Source: Phlebotomus papatasi (taxonomy: Eukaryota; Arthropoda; Insecta; Diptera; Psychodidae). Taken from it: 64,000 bases of DNA. Position numbers and translations under genes: made by a program. A model generated the notes under the pieces. That model saw only the letters and a list, made by a program, of their open reading frames with translations, did not search any database and was not told the origin of the DNA. The stretch lies in contig NC_077223.1 in the NCBI RefSeq assembly GCF_024763615.1, positions 72,168,627 to 72,232,626 on the forward strand. Reading direction: 5' to 3'. Positions within the stretch are counted from its first letter, which is position 1. Every line of letters begins with the position of its first letter. Shown one piece after another: positions 8,747 through 20,499 of the stretch.

Positions 8747-11700
8747 CAGTGGGACCTCGATAGAGTCAACTAATTATTTCCAGGCCTGTTGACTCTATTG
8801 GAGTCCGAAAAAAATTAATTAAAATGTAAAATGTTGATAGAAAGGTGTATTATTTTATGTTTGTTCGAGATCATTTAATTAACCAATAAATTCTACACTC
8901 TTTGGCCCAAAAAAGTCATATGTATGGGTAAAAGTTGGAGATTAAGAAATTATTTTATGGAATTTTTTTATTATTAGTAAATAATTAAAACATGTGGTAA
9001 TAGTCAGGTCCATCCATGGTGCGATGTTAAGATTAAGGAAATGGTATCATAAGAAGATCTCCGGTAAATTATTGAAAATTCTGATGCAAATAACATTATT
9101 AACTAGAATTTCCTTTAACTCTTTCGTCTTCTTTGGGACTCTGGGTACCCATGGGAAAGAAAATTTTTGTAGACTATTTAGAATCGATAAAATTCCTGTT
9201 CTTGTGGACGATTACAAACTATAAGGATGTCCAAATCTAGGATATTTTTTGCAGGATCCCAAATAACTCCTGAGCTGAGATATTTTTGGTCAAAAATCGT
9301 AAATTTTCGATTTTCTGCTTCTTTGGAGATATTGTGACTTTTTTTTTTTAATATTTTTAGACCAGAATAAGGAAAACCTCTTGGGGCCAATAAGTATGAT
9401 AACTAACAATTACAGATTGCATAAATTCGAATAACAATTTTTTCTTGAATTTTCAAAAAACTTGTTCAAACTTTATGGGTACTCTCGTCCCCAAAAGTCT
9501 AGAGGTCAAATGTAAGGTTATCCCGCCAATTTCCGCCATTTGCTTTTTGACACCAACTTTTGTAACAAAATTCCAAGCGGGAGCGAAATTTTTGTCAATA
9601 TGGCCGATAATTTTGACATTTGGCAGCGAGGGAAATTGCTTTCTGGGAAGTTTTTCCTATTCTTCCTGATTTTGGTGAATTCCAGGGCAGAGGATTCTCA
9701 TACATTTTCCGTACAAAAATGTGGTAGGGTAAGTGTGCCAAATTTCGGCCAGCTTGCAATTCCGGCCACCTTTTTTGTTCTTCGAATTTTCATGAATTTT
9801 TAGTTTTTACATACTCCAGAGATTATACAATGCTAAAGAATAACAAAAAATGTAGCTTCGACAAACGAGATGACGTGAAATAGACATTTGAAAAATTCCC
9901 GAAGGGCAAGGAACTAGGAGAATGAAGGTGGCCGAAATAGGGCACCAAAGCTATGTCTACATTTTTATTCATTTTAAAATGTTTTAAGAATGATTTTAGA
10001 GTAATTAAAGACGATAAACTGTCTACAAGGTTCTAAGCAACACACCTTAAGTAGAAGGAATGAAAAAAATCAATTTCAATTAAATATTTTTATATTTCAA
10101 ACTTGAGACTTTGGCGCTTGCATGCAACTATGCCGAAATTTAGCACACTTACCCTATATTTTTTCTTAAGTGATTTTTTAGTTTTAGTATAAAACAAAAT
10201 GCAATCATTTTAAAACGTTTACCAAATGAAAGAGTTCTAATGTTATGTTATTAGCACAAAATTTATAATGATTGCACGAGGATAATAGTGCCTAAAACCC
10301 CTAAAACCTTCATGAAAAAGACGTAAAATTCGCAAATTTTTGAATTTTTCTAACAAATTTTCTATCTGTAACATCAGTAAAATTTTAAATGTAGTAAAAA
10401 TATATTTTCTGTATATGTGGCTACCATTTCATGTTTTATTTATTTTTGTGGGATCTAAAGTTTAAAAAATATAAAGAACTTAAGAAAAATATACCATTTG
10501 TGAATTAAAATGCTCCATCCGTTAGTTAATCATCCTAGGTGAATTCTGATTGTCCATGAAGTGTCTTTTCGGCTTTTGAAAAGGCTTAATGTATCTACAA
10601 TAACATCATGTTGAGAGAAATGTGTTTTAATGTGTTATTGTGTGAAATATTTTAAGGAATCTGTTGGCTGGCAGGAATTTGGTGCCTCTTGAGCATTTCC
10701 TGGATATCCCAGAAGATCCTGGTTAATAATTCTTCTCGTTTTAGTGATCAACATAGTAAAGGAGTCCTTTGACATGCAAAAAATAATTCACAAAATCGAT
10801 ATTGTTGACTTCTGGAAAATTGAAGTTTGTATCCTTTGCGTTCTTTTGGGGACGAGAGTACCCAAGAGTTTTCCAATTTCCCAGAGGCGGAGAAAATTCT
10901 TTCTCTACAAAAGTATCATATTTGACCACTAAGACTTACAATAAAGTGAGTTTTACGGTTTTACTGAAATTCGTTCGCTGAATATGTTGTGGTCCGGATA
11001 GAGTTAAACTGAAGAAATTGAAAGTTCTTTTCATTATGTCATAGTTCTAACCTTCACAAAAAGAGCAATAAAACCAATTTTTCTCATTTTCTTCATATCT
11101 ATAATATGGGTGCTAAATGGTTAGATATATGGTCTTGAAGTTTTTAGATGACCCCCTAATAAGTCAATCTCAGGTTATTAATATGACAGTCATTTCCTCC
11201 CTACCCTCCCCTTCATCTCTAAGATCGTTTTTTTGATTACAGGAAATCACGTCATAGTAGTTTTTCGGAAGATTATGGGGAAAGATAGGGTGGAAATCAG
11301 GGTCGTATTAATAATCTTCCAGGTCGTCCGAAGTCTCAAAGTCAAAATCTTTAATCATTCAGCATACTTTTATATAAAATTTACAAAAAAGGACGTTTTA
11401 ACCGTTTTTTGGCGACCAATTTTAATTTTCTGTCGATTATTTTGTTTTTAATCCAAATTTTTTTAAATTAAAAATGTAACTTAAAATTAATTTACACGTT
11501 TTCTTTAGAAGGGTAATTTTTATGATCGTTTATCATGTACATTTTTTTTTTATAAACAAATAAGTTATTTAAAAAATTTGAATAAATTAAAAAAAAGTTT
11601 CTTCAGGATGTTGTACTCAAAAAATATAGCATTCTGTACGTTTTTCCTTACATTACAAATTTCCTTATATTACGATCATGGGTTTAATAAAAAAAATCTT

Positions 11701-12066
11701 AAAACAATAGAGAAAACCCTCAATCGGTCAAAACGCTTAAAATCACGAAAAGAAAAATATTTTGTTGAAAACTTATTTCATGGTTAATATACGAATTTTA
11801 TCATAATATTATCATGTACTTACATAAATGTTTTTCTTTTATTAAAAACGTTACATTGATACACCAAAACACTAATTTTACTTTCGAACAAATCATTAAT
11901 AAAATCATATAATATTATTAGTTCAATAATAAAGGAAAAGTTGACTCTATCGGACTCAATTTGGATCCAATTTGACTCTATCGGTGTCCGTAGAGCAAAA
12001 AAAAATAGCTGTTGACTCTATTGGAGATTGCCTCTATCGGGGGTTGACTCTATCGAGGTCCCACTG
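8747..12066. mobile_element. 3.3-kb Tc1/mariner-pogo type element with perfect 24-bp inverted ends
   Basis: The first 24 bases (CAGTGGGACCTCGATAG...) are exactly repeated in inverse at the right end, flanked by TA at 8745-8746 and 12067-12068. The motif TTGACTCTAT(C/T)GG recurs several times just inside both ends, especially 11940-12060, and could be transposase-binding repeats. No intact transposase ORF was found. A palindromic MITE is nested at 9727-10154. Internal inverted segments occur near 9475 and 10843 (TACTCTCGTCCCC / GGGGACGAGAGTA). Confidence 0.85.
9727..10154. mobile_element. TA-GGG MITE, GGGTAAGTGTGCC family, copy 1
   Basis: Ends GGGTAAGTGTGCCAAATTTC / complement, flanked by TA at 9725-9726 and 10155-10156, and palindromic over much of its length. 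Other copies lie at 21698-22123 and about 31846-32424. It is inserted in the 3.3-kb element. No ORF. Confidence 0.85.
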
Positions 12067-12155
12067 TATTTATTTTTTATAGTTTAACAAATCACTTGAT
12101 ATCTTTTACTCTGTTTCACTTTTTCATATGGAAATTCATTTTAGTTCGATTCATT

Positions 12156-12184
12156 TAGGTGTACTTATTTCATAATCACACCTA
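12156..12184. repeat. AGGTGTGAT-type hairpin, imperfect
   Basis: TAGGTGTA...AATCACACCTA resembles the hairpins at 24536-24564, 61078-61105 and the ends of the Helitron-like elements. One arm is mutated. Confidence 0.45.
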
Positions 12185-12611
12185 TTTAATTGTGATTGTT
12201 ATAGTTTGTTTAATGTAAATTAAATTTAATGTAATTTTTCTACGTTCAAAAGGCTGAAATTTATTTTAATTCCGTTTTTCTCGTTAAACAATTATACAAT
12301 AAAAATGTAAAATTCTACAATTTTAGTATTCTACGATCCCTATAAAATTGTATAATTAAAATGCACTATTCAAGAGGATAAAAAGTATTTTTCTAAAGTA
12401 ATTTTCTCAGTAAATTTCAAAAATAGTTTCGCATTTTTATCCCATCAACCCGATCAACCCCATTCTAATTTTGTTGCTAGAAATCTCAGGTAACATGCAA
12501 TTTAAAAAATTACGAGAAATATCAGCAATCTACTGAACAAAAAAACATTTTTCAAGTAAAACTTGTTCGAAAAGGACGCATTTTTTCATCTCCTGGAAAT
12601 AAAGAACAGAA

Positions 12612-12833
12612 ATGGATAATAAGAGTGAAATTGAAAAAAATCCAGAAATTGTAGATAAGAGAACAGAAATGGATAATAAGAGGGAAATCGAGAAAACTCA
12701 AGAAAATGGAAATAAAAGAATAGAAATGGATAATAAGAATGAAATTGAGAAAACTCCAGAAATCGTAGATAAAAGAACAGAAATGGATAATAAGAGTGAA
12801 ATTGAGAAAACTCAAGAAATGGCAGTAGATGGA
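12612..12833 (+). repeat. 57-base tandem repeat inside the 12.6-kb ORF
   Basis: Units start at 12612, 12669, 12726 and 12783 (last one partial), each opening ATGGATAATAAGA and containing GAAATTGAGAAAA or a variant. The unit is a multiple of three, so the frame is kept. Confidence 0.9.
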
Positions 12834-12959
12834 GTAGATGCGTCTGCTGCCCCATCACATGCACCAAGAAGGAAAAGAAGGGCCTCCAGGAAGCGCTCTA
12901 AATCTCGAATGTCTACAAGACGATCATCCAGAAGGAGGAGAAGCCGCTCCCGGAAGTAA
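12612..12959 (+). CDS. unrecognised 115-residue protein: charged tandem repeats plus Arg/Ser-rich tail
   Basis: The ATG at 12612 is preceded by an in-frame TAA at 12600-12602, so the start is well bounded. Residues 1-70 are about 3.5 copies of a 19-residue unit of the form MDNK.EIEKT.E...K..E. The tail from about residue 86 has roughly 15 Arg, 4 Lys and 8 Ser in 30 residues (RRKRRASRKRSKSR, then RRSSRRRRSRSRK). Such a tail is seen in SR splicing proteins and in protamine-like sperm chromatin proteins; neither family can be assigned. A good poly(A) signal follows at 13057-13062, fitting a one-exon gene. The stop overlaps a GTAAGT donor-like site (from 12956), so it could also be a first exon spliced onward. 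It lies among mobile elements. No homologue is recognised; real coding status is uncertain. Confidence 0.5.
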   Translation: MDNKSEIEKNPEIVDKRTEMDNKREIEKTQENGNKRIEMDNKNEIEKTPEIVDKRTEMDNKSEIEKTQEMAVDGVDASAAPSHAPRRKRRASRKRSKSRMSTRRSSRRRRSRSRK

Positions 12960-13056
12960 GTGATTCTTGATTAAAAGATACAGAGAACTGCAGGAAATAT
13001 TCACAATCCGTTTGTTTTCGGAAGATTCTACAAAATTTCATCTAAATTCTATTTGG

Positions 13057-13062
13057 AATAAA
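13057..13062 (+). promoter_or_regulatory. candidate poly(A) signal for the 12.6-kb ORF
   Basis: AATAAA about 100 bases after the ORF stop codon. Confidence 0.4.
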
Positions 13063-13479
13063 TTATACTAAAGTTAAATTTATATTTTTATTCGCAACCC
13101 TTTGGATATTCTAAGCTAGGTTTTGTTTAGGACAATCTGTCCTTCCTGTGAGCGTCGGAATTTGTTGATCAAATCCTATGAATCAAACACACAATTTCAC
13201 CAGAGCTTTCGACACTTATCGTGTCTTCCTCAGTGGTTCTTGGTTGGTCTTTTCTTTAGGATTTTTGTCACTAATTTCTCTACTTTCTTATGCATCAGTT
13301 TTGAATTTGGTGAGGAGCTAATTTTCTTTCTTTTTTGCACAGCGAACGGACTGTAACTTTAAATAACTTTGAATTTTCACGCTCAAAAATTTAAGAAAAA
13401 AAGGATTGGCAAAGCGTCCCAGGCTTTGCGAAATGCTCGAACTCGTAACTTAGATGCTATACCTCAAAAGCATACTTTC

Positions 13480-13765
13480 ACATCATTTACCGTTTACCGG
13501 TACGCAACCGATTTGAATCGATTCATAAATCACTCAATAAATTCCACAAAATAATTTGAAGAGTATAATAAAAATTATATTCGAACAAAAATTACTTATC
13601 GGTAAATAACCGGTTCATTACAGGTTCACAACCAATTAGAACCGACTTATAAATCACTCAAAATATTTCCCAAAATACACCTCAGGAGTAATTTATTTGA
13701 ATTTCGTATAAAAATTATTTATCGGTTATGAACCGGTTCATTACCGATTCAAAATCGATTGGAAA
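13480..13765. repeat. diverged ~123-bp tandem repeat (about 2.3 copies)
   Basis: The marker ATAAATCACTCA occurs near 13527 and 13649, and AAAATTA.TTATCGGT near 13590 and 13714. ACCGGTTCATTAC recurs, so the repeat also contains ACCGGT palindromes. Confidence 0.7.
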
Positions 13766-13938
13766 CGATTCAATTTTGTCGGAAATTCCAAGATCTTTCC
13801 AATTAGCCCAAACATGACCCCATTCGCTTGATAAATGCGCTCTCTAGTGTCTTTTTAATCTTTGACCTTGTAAAACCATCATTAGGAATGATTAAACGGT
13901 ATTTTTGTCTAAAGACGAAATGTCCGCTTGGGTAATCT

Positions 13939-14056
13939 CGATTATTAGTTGAATTTTGGGGGTAAAGAATCGCGTCGAGCCAATTTTATCCATTTCGACC
14001 GCCGAGAACAGTTTACTCGACGCGATTCTTTACTCCCAAAATTCAACTCATAATCG
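13939..14056. repeat. 118-bp inverted repeat with ~40-bp arms
   Basis: The left arm at 13939-13979 (TGAATTTTGGGGGTAAAGAA, GCGTCGAG) is complementary to the right arm at 14016-14056, with a 36-base loop. Probably a small foldback element. Confidence 0.8.
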
Positions 14057-14144
14057 AATTTTCACACATTCCGAGTTGCAAGCACTCCGAGTTGCACACA
14101 TTTCGAGGTCATCTGTAACGAATCTCAGCTACCATAAGCTTATC

Positions 14145-14800
14145 TGGGTTTATCACTTACCAAACGATAAGAGATATCGGCTTCCGGTCTTTGGTGACCC
14201 CCCACAAGTCAACATGCTCTAGCGAACCAACTTATCCGAATCATCCCCCCTTCCATTTCCTCCAAAAACATTTTTTTTAGTTTGCTCAAAATTGGCCCTG
14301 ACGATTTCGTTCATTTTTGGATATGTTTTGGAGGTAGTCCAACTGAATATTTCGTCCTTAGACACATATCACCGGAAAAATCACCATCTTGAATTATTCA
14401 AGGTCAAAGGTCAACCATCTTGGAGGGGCTAATTTTTAATGAATTTAGATAAATTTGGACTTTTTTGATAGATCTTTTAATTCTGAACACGACTGCATGG
14501 GTCGTAATCGGTGATGGATCGGAAAAGTAACGGTAATAGATTTATTTTGAAAATACTGTTTTTCGAAGTTTTTCAGTCTTTTGGTCCATATAAAATTCAA
14601 ACGGTAAGATATATCAACTTCCGGTCTTTGATGACCCCTCCTCAAATTACATTATCTAGAAACTAGTCTCTTTATTTTTCCCCCTCCTTTTCATACTCAT
14701 TTTTGGATATGTTTTGGAGGAAGTTCAACCGAACATTTCGTCCTTATAGACACCTTTCACCTGAAAAATCGCCATCTTGAATTATTTAAGGTCAAAGGCC
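14145..14800. repeat. diverged direct duplication of a ~250-bp segment
   Basis: Both halves (about 14145-14415 and 14585-14800) contain CTTCCGGTCTTTG.TGACCCC, TTTTTGGATATGTTTTGGAGG, TTTCGTCCTTA and ATCTTGAATTATT.AAGG in the same order. A more distant relative occurs at about 23320-23560. Probably an old repeat of unknown class. Confidence 0.6.
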
Positions 14801-14963
14801 TAATTTTCACTATATTTAATCAATTAATGTGTTCATGATTTTTTGAAACCCACTTCTTGAACAATATTCAACACCAAGATGGTCTTGTGGTGATTTATAC
14901 ACAAATTTAATTCCACAATTAATTTTATATTACCAGAAAAATTTGCGAAAAGGAATATAAGGA

Positions 14964-14990
14964 ATATATATATATAGTATATATATAATA
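14964..14990. repeat. (TA)n microsatellite
   Basis: Alternating TA tract interrupted once by AGT. Confidence 0.8.
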
Positions 14991-15075
14991 TTCTCAGGAG
15001 TTCGAGTAGCTCGCAAAGCCTTGAATGCATTTGCCACCCTTTTTCTATTACGTTGAAAGAAAACTTATTATACTG

Positions 15076-15980
15076 CTCCCTCCGTTCCGAAATAAGTCGT
15101 ACGTTTGGCGAAAAATTAGGGATTAAGAAAAGGTTTCAGAGAATGTTTTTGTTATTTGCAAATATCTTGTGTATGAACTATCCTCCATGTTCAGGGATAA
15201 TATGGGGATCCTATCACGATGGTAAGTTGAGGAATCGATGTGTTGAAGTTGTTCATTTTTCGCGTTTTTTTCAAAGAGCTCCGGTAGATAGTTAATTACT
15301 AATAATTGGACTGCGATTAACATTACAGACTAGAATTTGTTCTAAATTTTTAGTCTGTACAAGTAGAACTCAACAGTTATTACCGATATGACATTTTTTA
15401 TTGCTCAAATTTTGCAGAATGAGCAATAAAAAACACATCCTTTTTTATGTTGTCGAATATCTGGGTGCTAAATAGTTAGAGATAGGGACTTGGGACCTTC
15501 GGCGGATCCCCTATAAGTTGACCCTGGGGTCATTTATATGTTTCTCTAAAACATATACAGAATTGAAGAAAAAAATCGCACGACGTGTTTTCGAGCAATC
15601 CCAAAAAACATGATTTTGGAGGAGAAGGGGAGGGGTGGGGGCAAAATAAAGGACATATTAATGGTCCCAGGGTCAACTTATGGGGGGACCCCCCCGAAGG
15701 TACCAAGTCTGTATCTCTTACCATTCTGCACCTATTTTAGATTGAAAATAAAACGCCAAAAATAAGACATTTTTAAGACATTCGTTCCTCAACATACCAT
15801 GAAGACTGTACCCCAATTTTAGTGCTGAACATTAACAATAGTTCTTTACAAGAGATAATTGTTGATACACAAAACATTTATCAACAAACTTTCCCTTAAT
15901 CCCAATTTTTCCCAAACGTATGACTTATTTCGGAACAAGAATTTTTCCCAAACGTACGACTTATTTCGGAACGGAGGGAG
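15076..15980. mobile_element. Stowaway-like MITE with CTCCCTCCGTTCC ends
   Basis: Ends CTCCCTCCGTTCCGAAATAA and its complement; the right end is followed by TA, while the left has a small insertion between TA and CTCCC. Near the right end the terminal motif (CCCAAACGTA.GACTTATTTC) occurs twice in tandem. The interior has an inverted pair with GGGTCAACTTAT (near 15515 and 15670) also related to 11108-11190. The CTCCCTCCGT terminus is the hallmark of Stowaway elements of the Tc1/mariner superfamily. No ORF. Confidence 0.7.
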
Positions 15981-16157
15981 TATTTTAAGTCTTTTTGATT
16001 CAGGTAGCCCCTTACCCCTCTAACAAATTTTATCATTCTTGTCAAATATTCTGAGTCTGGGGTTATTTTTGTTACACAGTGAAAAAAAAACTTAAAATTA
16101 CTTTAAAAAGTGAAGAAAGTTATGCAGATCTTTCACAGAAAGTTTATGTCTATACAT

Positions 16158-16479
16158 CTACACACACAGAGAAAAATTTTGACTCTAAATTTAAGAATAT
16201 ATAAGATCCTGGGAACTTAAATTGGACGTGAATCCCCGAGGCGTTTAAATTTAGAAGCTCTGAGCGAAAGAAATGAGCTAGAATCCCTAGCTCTTTCAAA
16301 TTAAGAGATCGGGAACTTAAGTTCAGCATTAGCTGGAAAATGAAAAATGTCTGCAGATTTGCAACTAAAACTAAATGATCAAAGGATTTAGAATTAGGGC
16401 ATTGGCATTCATTTGATGGGATTTGAAATTAAATTCTTGGGTGTTTCTGTTTAAGAATTTTTCATTTTTCTGTGTGTAG
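16158..16479. mobile_element. ~320-bp inverted-end element with CTACACACACAGAG termini
   Basis: The left CTACACACACAGAGAAAAAT is matched in inverse by ATTTTTCTGTGTGTAG at the right. The interior contains repeated GGGAACTTAA and AATTTAAG.A motifs. No ORF. Confidence 0.6.
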
Positions 16480-16500
16480 AATTATCTTTGTTATCTAACA

Positions 16501-16720
16501 AGGGGAGTTCGGGATATCCATTATAATTTATTCTTATACAGGGATGGGGTTGTCGTCAGTCCCATGCCCCGTGGAATCAAGTGCAGTGAAGCTCACTGGT
16601 TGCAATTCGAATACCTTTAACGCCAGAAAATTTCTGGTGACTTCGAACCCGGGGGATTCGAACCCGGGACATTTACATCATAGAGCTAGTGCTCTACTAC
16701 TTGACCCACTGAGTGCCCAA
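16501..16720 (-). mobile_element. tRNA-derived SINE
   Basis: Read on the minus strand, the element opens GGGCACTCAGTGGGTCAAG, with an A-box-like TGGGTCAAGTAGTAGAGC, and has a B box GGGTTCGAATCCC about 45 bases on. This is followed by a non-tRNA body with ATTCGAATTGCAACC and GGGACTGACGAC. There is no matching 3' acceptor strand, so it is a SINE head and not a working tRNA gene. Confidence 0.75.
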
Positions 16721-16887
16721 TTTATAGCCTATACTTAAAGGTAAAATAATGAGCTATGTAATATTTTCTTAAAATCAAGTTCTTGTAAAATCTAGTCAAA
16801 TTCGCTCCTTTCAAAATTATAAAGATCTATCCCAGTTTGCACACTGAATTAAAACTTCAACTTTAAAAATTATACGTATCTACATCT

Positions 16888-17140
16888 ACACTGAGAGAAA
16901 TCCGAAAATGCTAAAATAACATTCCGGAAATGTTTATATTACCCTGCAGTATTGATCCAAAATCGGTGTAAATATTACCCTTTTTAGGTGTATTAGGAGT
17001 TAAAGTTAACCTTTTTCATGTTAATTTTACCTTTAAAAAGGTGTAAAATTGACATTAAAAAATGTTGATATATTTTTACACCTAAAAAGTGTTAAAGTTG
17101 TGAGAAAAAAAAAATTAATCGCACCCCTTTTTTTCAGTGT
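16888..17140. mobile_element. ~250-bp element with ACACTGAGAGAAA ends
   Basis: The left ACACTGAGAGAAA pairs with a TTTTTTTCAGTGT right end. The interior is a series of inverted AGGTGTAAAATT / TTTTTACACCT motifs. No ORF. Confidence 0.6.
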
Positions 17141-17299
17141 ATAGAATATAAATTTTTAAGTACCTACGACTAAAACTTTTATTTGCATTCTTATGACTCG
17201 TAAATTCCGTTTGCGAAAAAAATGATCTTAAAATGAGTGAAACAAAGAAAGATAGTCTATGAAGGCTGTATCCAATATTAGCCTTACCATAAGAGAAGA

Positions 17300-18060
17300 A
17301 ATATAGCAAAAGAAGATAATAAGACTCATCACCTCAAATGTGGGATACATTTCTCTTGGCTTGGGAGGATGCAATAAATGGGCGCCTTTCGCAAATTAAT
17401 AAACATTCCACCGGGAATTCCTGTCATTCGTAACATCAAATATTGTATCACAATCGCACGATTATTAATTACGTATTGTGTATTGCGTTAATTGCATTTC
17501 TTCCTTGGGAAATTTCTCATTGCTGTGGCATGTGGGTGGCTCAATGCCAAAATTGGAGACATTCTCTATGAACAGGCAGGAAAATGGGTATCTGAAACGT
17601 GATTTTACGATGCCTTTGTTCTCTCATCATATTGAAAAGGATTTTTTTTTATCAAAATTCAATTTCATGCACAGAAGCAGGAAAACACAATGAAAAATCG
17701 TCAATAGGAAAAGATAGTGAAGAGTTCGCCTCTGACCCCAGTGCCAATTGAAGGCAATAATTTGGGAATTAATGCGTCAGCAGAGGAGGGTGAGGGGTGG
17801 ATTTAATGAAAAGTCCTCTTGGCCCATTGAAGCTTCAATAGATCATGAATTTATTCAAAACATATTAGTTAGGATGGGAATGTGGAGAGGGTGGAAAGTG
17901 CGTTAATCATTTGTTTTCCGCCACCCCCTCTGTGTATTTGCGTTTTTAATAAAACAGGTGCGTGTTTCACCCTCAAGAGATGTCTTTCAGAGGAGATGCC
18001 GCATCATTCGGCGCTCAATTCATCCCTCACAGAGTTGAGCAAATATATAGATTTTTAGAT
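17300..18060. other. unique, less AT-rich island without recognised exons
   Basis: Higher GC than its surroundings and no repeat structure, but no ORF with family similarity. Possibly conserved regulatory or intronic DNA. Confidence 0.3.
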
Positions 18061-18542
18061 TTAGGGGAAAGTTTAATTCTCTTTAAAGTGCCATTGATAT
18101 TTAAATAAATAATTTATTATTCTAGAAAATAAAGTGAATAACTATTTATAAAATTATCTATGTTTAAAAAAAATCAGGATAAATTGTGAATTGAAGAGTT
18201 GTATTCGGCAAATTTTAGGTAAAATTTGCATTTAAATATTCGAAAAACATAAAGATTAAATAATTAAAATAAAATTAATAATATTATTCTATATAATTCA
18301 AAAATTTCTAAATAATATTGCCTAATTTTTAGATTATACATATCTAGATTTTGAATAATATTATATGCCTTTTATGTGTAATGTCACAGTCATAATCGTA
18401 ATTTAAAATTAACCAATAATTTTTTTTAGTGACCCAGCAATTATCGTAAGAAAAAATTCAAAAATATGGAATATTTCGCTCATATAGCATTACAGTGGCG
18501 TATATCCAGATAGTTCTCACGAAATTGCATTTTATTGATTCC

Positions 18543-18991
18543 ACACAGAAGAAAATAGTTCGTAAAGTTGTTCGTAAATGTTTGTGAATTCCTACTGGGG
18601 ACTTACGAAATGCCTATAAATTCTTTAAGTCTTTAAAATGTTAGTAAAATTTTATACCTTTTTCATAAACAATGTTTATAAAATGATCACTTGACGAGCA
18701 TTTTCTGTTCTTTTGCGAACATTTATTCGTACATTTTTGTTTGTCTGGCAAAACTTTACAAATAAATGACAATTTTTTAAGATGATGTTTTTGCGTTTAC
18801 GAATATTTAGGAACAATTGTGAAAGAACAAAAAATGCCCGTCAAGTGATCAAGTTACCAACAATGTTTGTGAAAAAATACAAACTTTTACGATTATTTTA
18901 GCGGGTTACACAATTTACGAGCATTTTGTAAATCTTCAATAGAAATTTACAAATATTTACGAACAAGTTTACGAAATATTCCCTTCTGTGT
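18543..18991. mobile_element. ~450-bp palindromic element, TTCGTAAATGTTTG family, copy 1
   Basis: Ends ACACAGAAG / CTTCTGTGT. The whole element is close to self-complementary, with GTTCGTAAATGTTTGTGAAT near the left and its complement near the right. Relatives are at 28863-29322 and 31029-31524. Confidence 0.75.
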
Positions 18992-19859
18992 AGTAGATTT
19001 TACTTTTACATAATGTTAATGAGAAAACTCAATTTAAAAAGCTTGAAAAAATCTTTTTAAATTTGAGTAAGAATATTGTCATTTGATATTTTTTGCAGTT
19101 TTTACACAAAAAGATAGGCGGAGGAAATTTTCTACACGGCTTCATTGTTTTTAAATTATTTTATAAAAATCTAAAAAAAACTGTTTTTCTTCTTATTTTA
19201 TGTAATAAGTTAGGAGCATTTAGGAACAATTTTCATCTAAAATTACTTTTTTGAAGGAAATTTCCTGCAGTGCTGTAGGAGGAAACGTCAGAATTCTGTC
19301 AAAAATGCAATTTGAAAATTGCTCTCAATGCGTAGACGCCTTTACTGTAATGTTTCCATCTCAAAGGAGCAGAATGACTTGATTTTAGTAAGAAATAAAA
19401 GCAAATGCCTTTATAAAGATTTAACAATAGTGGTAATTGGCTATTTCCTCTTCTACGCTAGAGGACACTGTTTTCTCCCGCGAGTGGCGCTGGCAGTCAA
19501 TTTAATTATCGATTCTCAAACATTAAGTCGTTAAGATCAGCTAAAATAATCAAATCAATAAATTAAGAGCATCAGTATATAGGATTGTGCAAGATCACTG
19601 ATTCTGCGGCTACCGCCTTCTTAGCGTTGATGACAAACCTTTTCTGGAACAAAATAGTATTTTCTTCTCGAGTTGTATATGTCAAAAAGCCTCTTAGTGA
19701 TGATTACAAATCCAATATGCAAGTAACAATTTTTATAAAAAAAATGCAAGCAAATTTATTTAGAATAATAATAAATGGAAAGATTATTTCGTAAATTTTC
19801 TTATCGACGTACGCCCTTGTAACTCTAAATGAGCGAATAGTGATTTATGTAAGTATATA
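18992..19859. other. AT-rich spacer, nothing supported
   Basis: The two open frames of about 70 codons here show no family similarity. Confidence 0.3.
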
Positions 19860-20196
19860 CAGTAGAGTCTTCTAAATTCGAACGCTCGGGGGGTATTTTT
19901 GACATTTCTCACACTTTCCAAATTCGAACGATTTTTTCAAAACTAACGAAAGTTATGTCAGATTAAATTGTACTTTGAATCAAATGCCCGTACTTTCTCA
20001 CGAGTCTTAAGTGGTAACATACTTCCTTTTCATTTTATACGATCAAAATGTATGTAAACATTCAAGAAGAAGCACATAAATATGATTTTCATTCATCCAG
20101 TCCAGAATATGAATTTTTTAACATAACCCCACAATTAACATTTTGAATTCTAACGTCGTTCGAATTTGAGAGATTCAGATTTAAGAGACTCTACTG
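19860..20196. mobile_element. pogo-like MITE, CAGTAGAGTCT family, copy 1
   Basis: CAGTAGAGTCTTCTAAATTC at the left and AGACTCTACTG at the right, flanked by TA on each side. About 90% alike over its length to 52009-52341 by eye. Shares CAGTAGAG ends with 5520-5853 but not its interior. Confidence 0.85.
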
Positions 20197-20499
20197 TATT
20201 TTGTACTTGTAATTCATACTAGTATTCATTAAATAATTTAAAATTTAAATTTAAAATTCAATAGAAGATTAAATTAATAAAATATCTGAAATTATTTGTT
20301 TCAAGAATTCCTAGTAGAAGTAGCAATAATACGCAGGAAGGTTTAGCAATAATTCGTGATCTTTGGTGTTTTTTTTTCAAAGTTAAAGCGCCTAAGATAA
20401 ACTTATTTAGTAAACTGACTTGGACAAGATTGAACTAAAAATGGAACGCCGCTTATAAAATTAATTTCCTTAAATAATCTGCAATCTAGGGATATCTCA

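Noticed and set aside
12552..12867. antisense Phe/Tyr/Ser-rich ORFs of 87 and 93 codons
   Set aside because: Shadows of the 57-base repeats of the plus-strand ORF; low-complexity composition.
16650..16720. tRNA gene on the minus strand
   Set aside because: Good A/B boxes but no acceptor pairing, and a SINE body follows.
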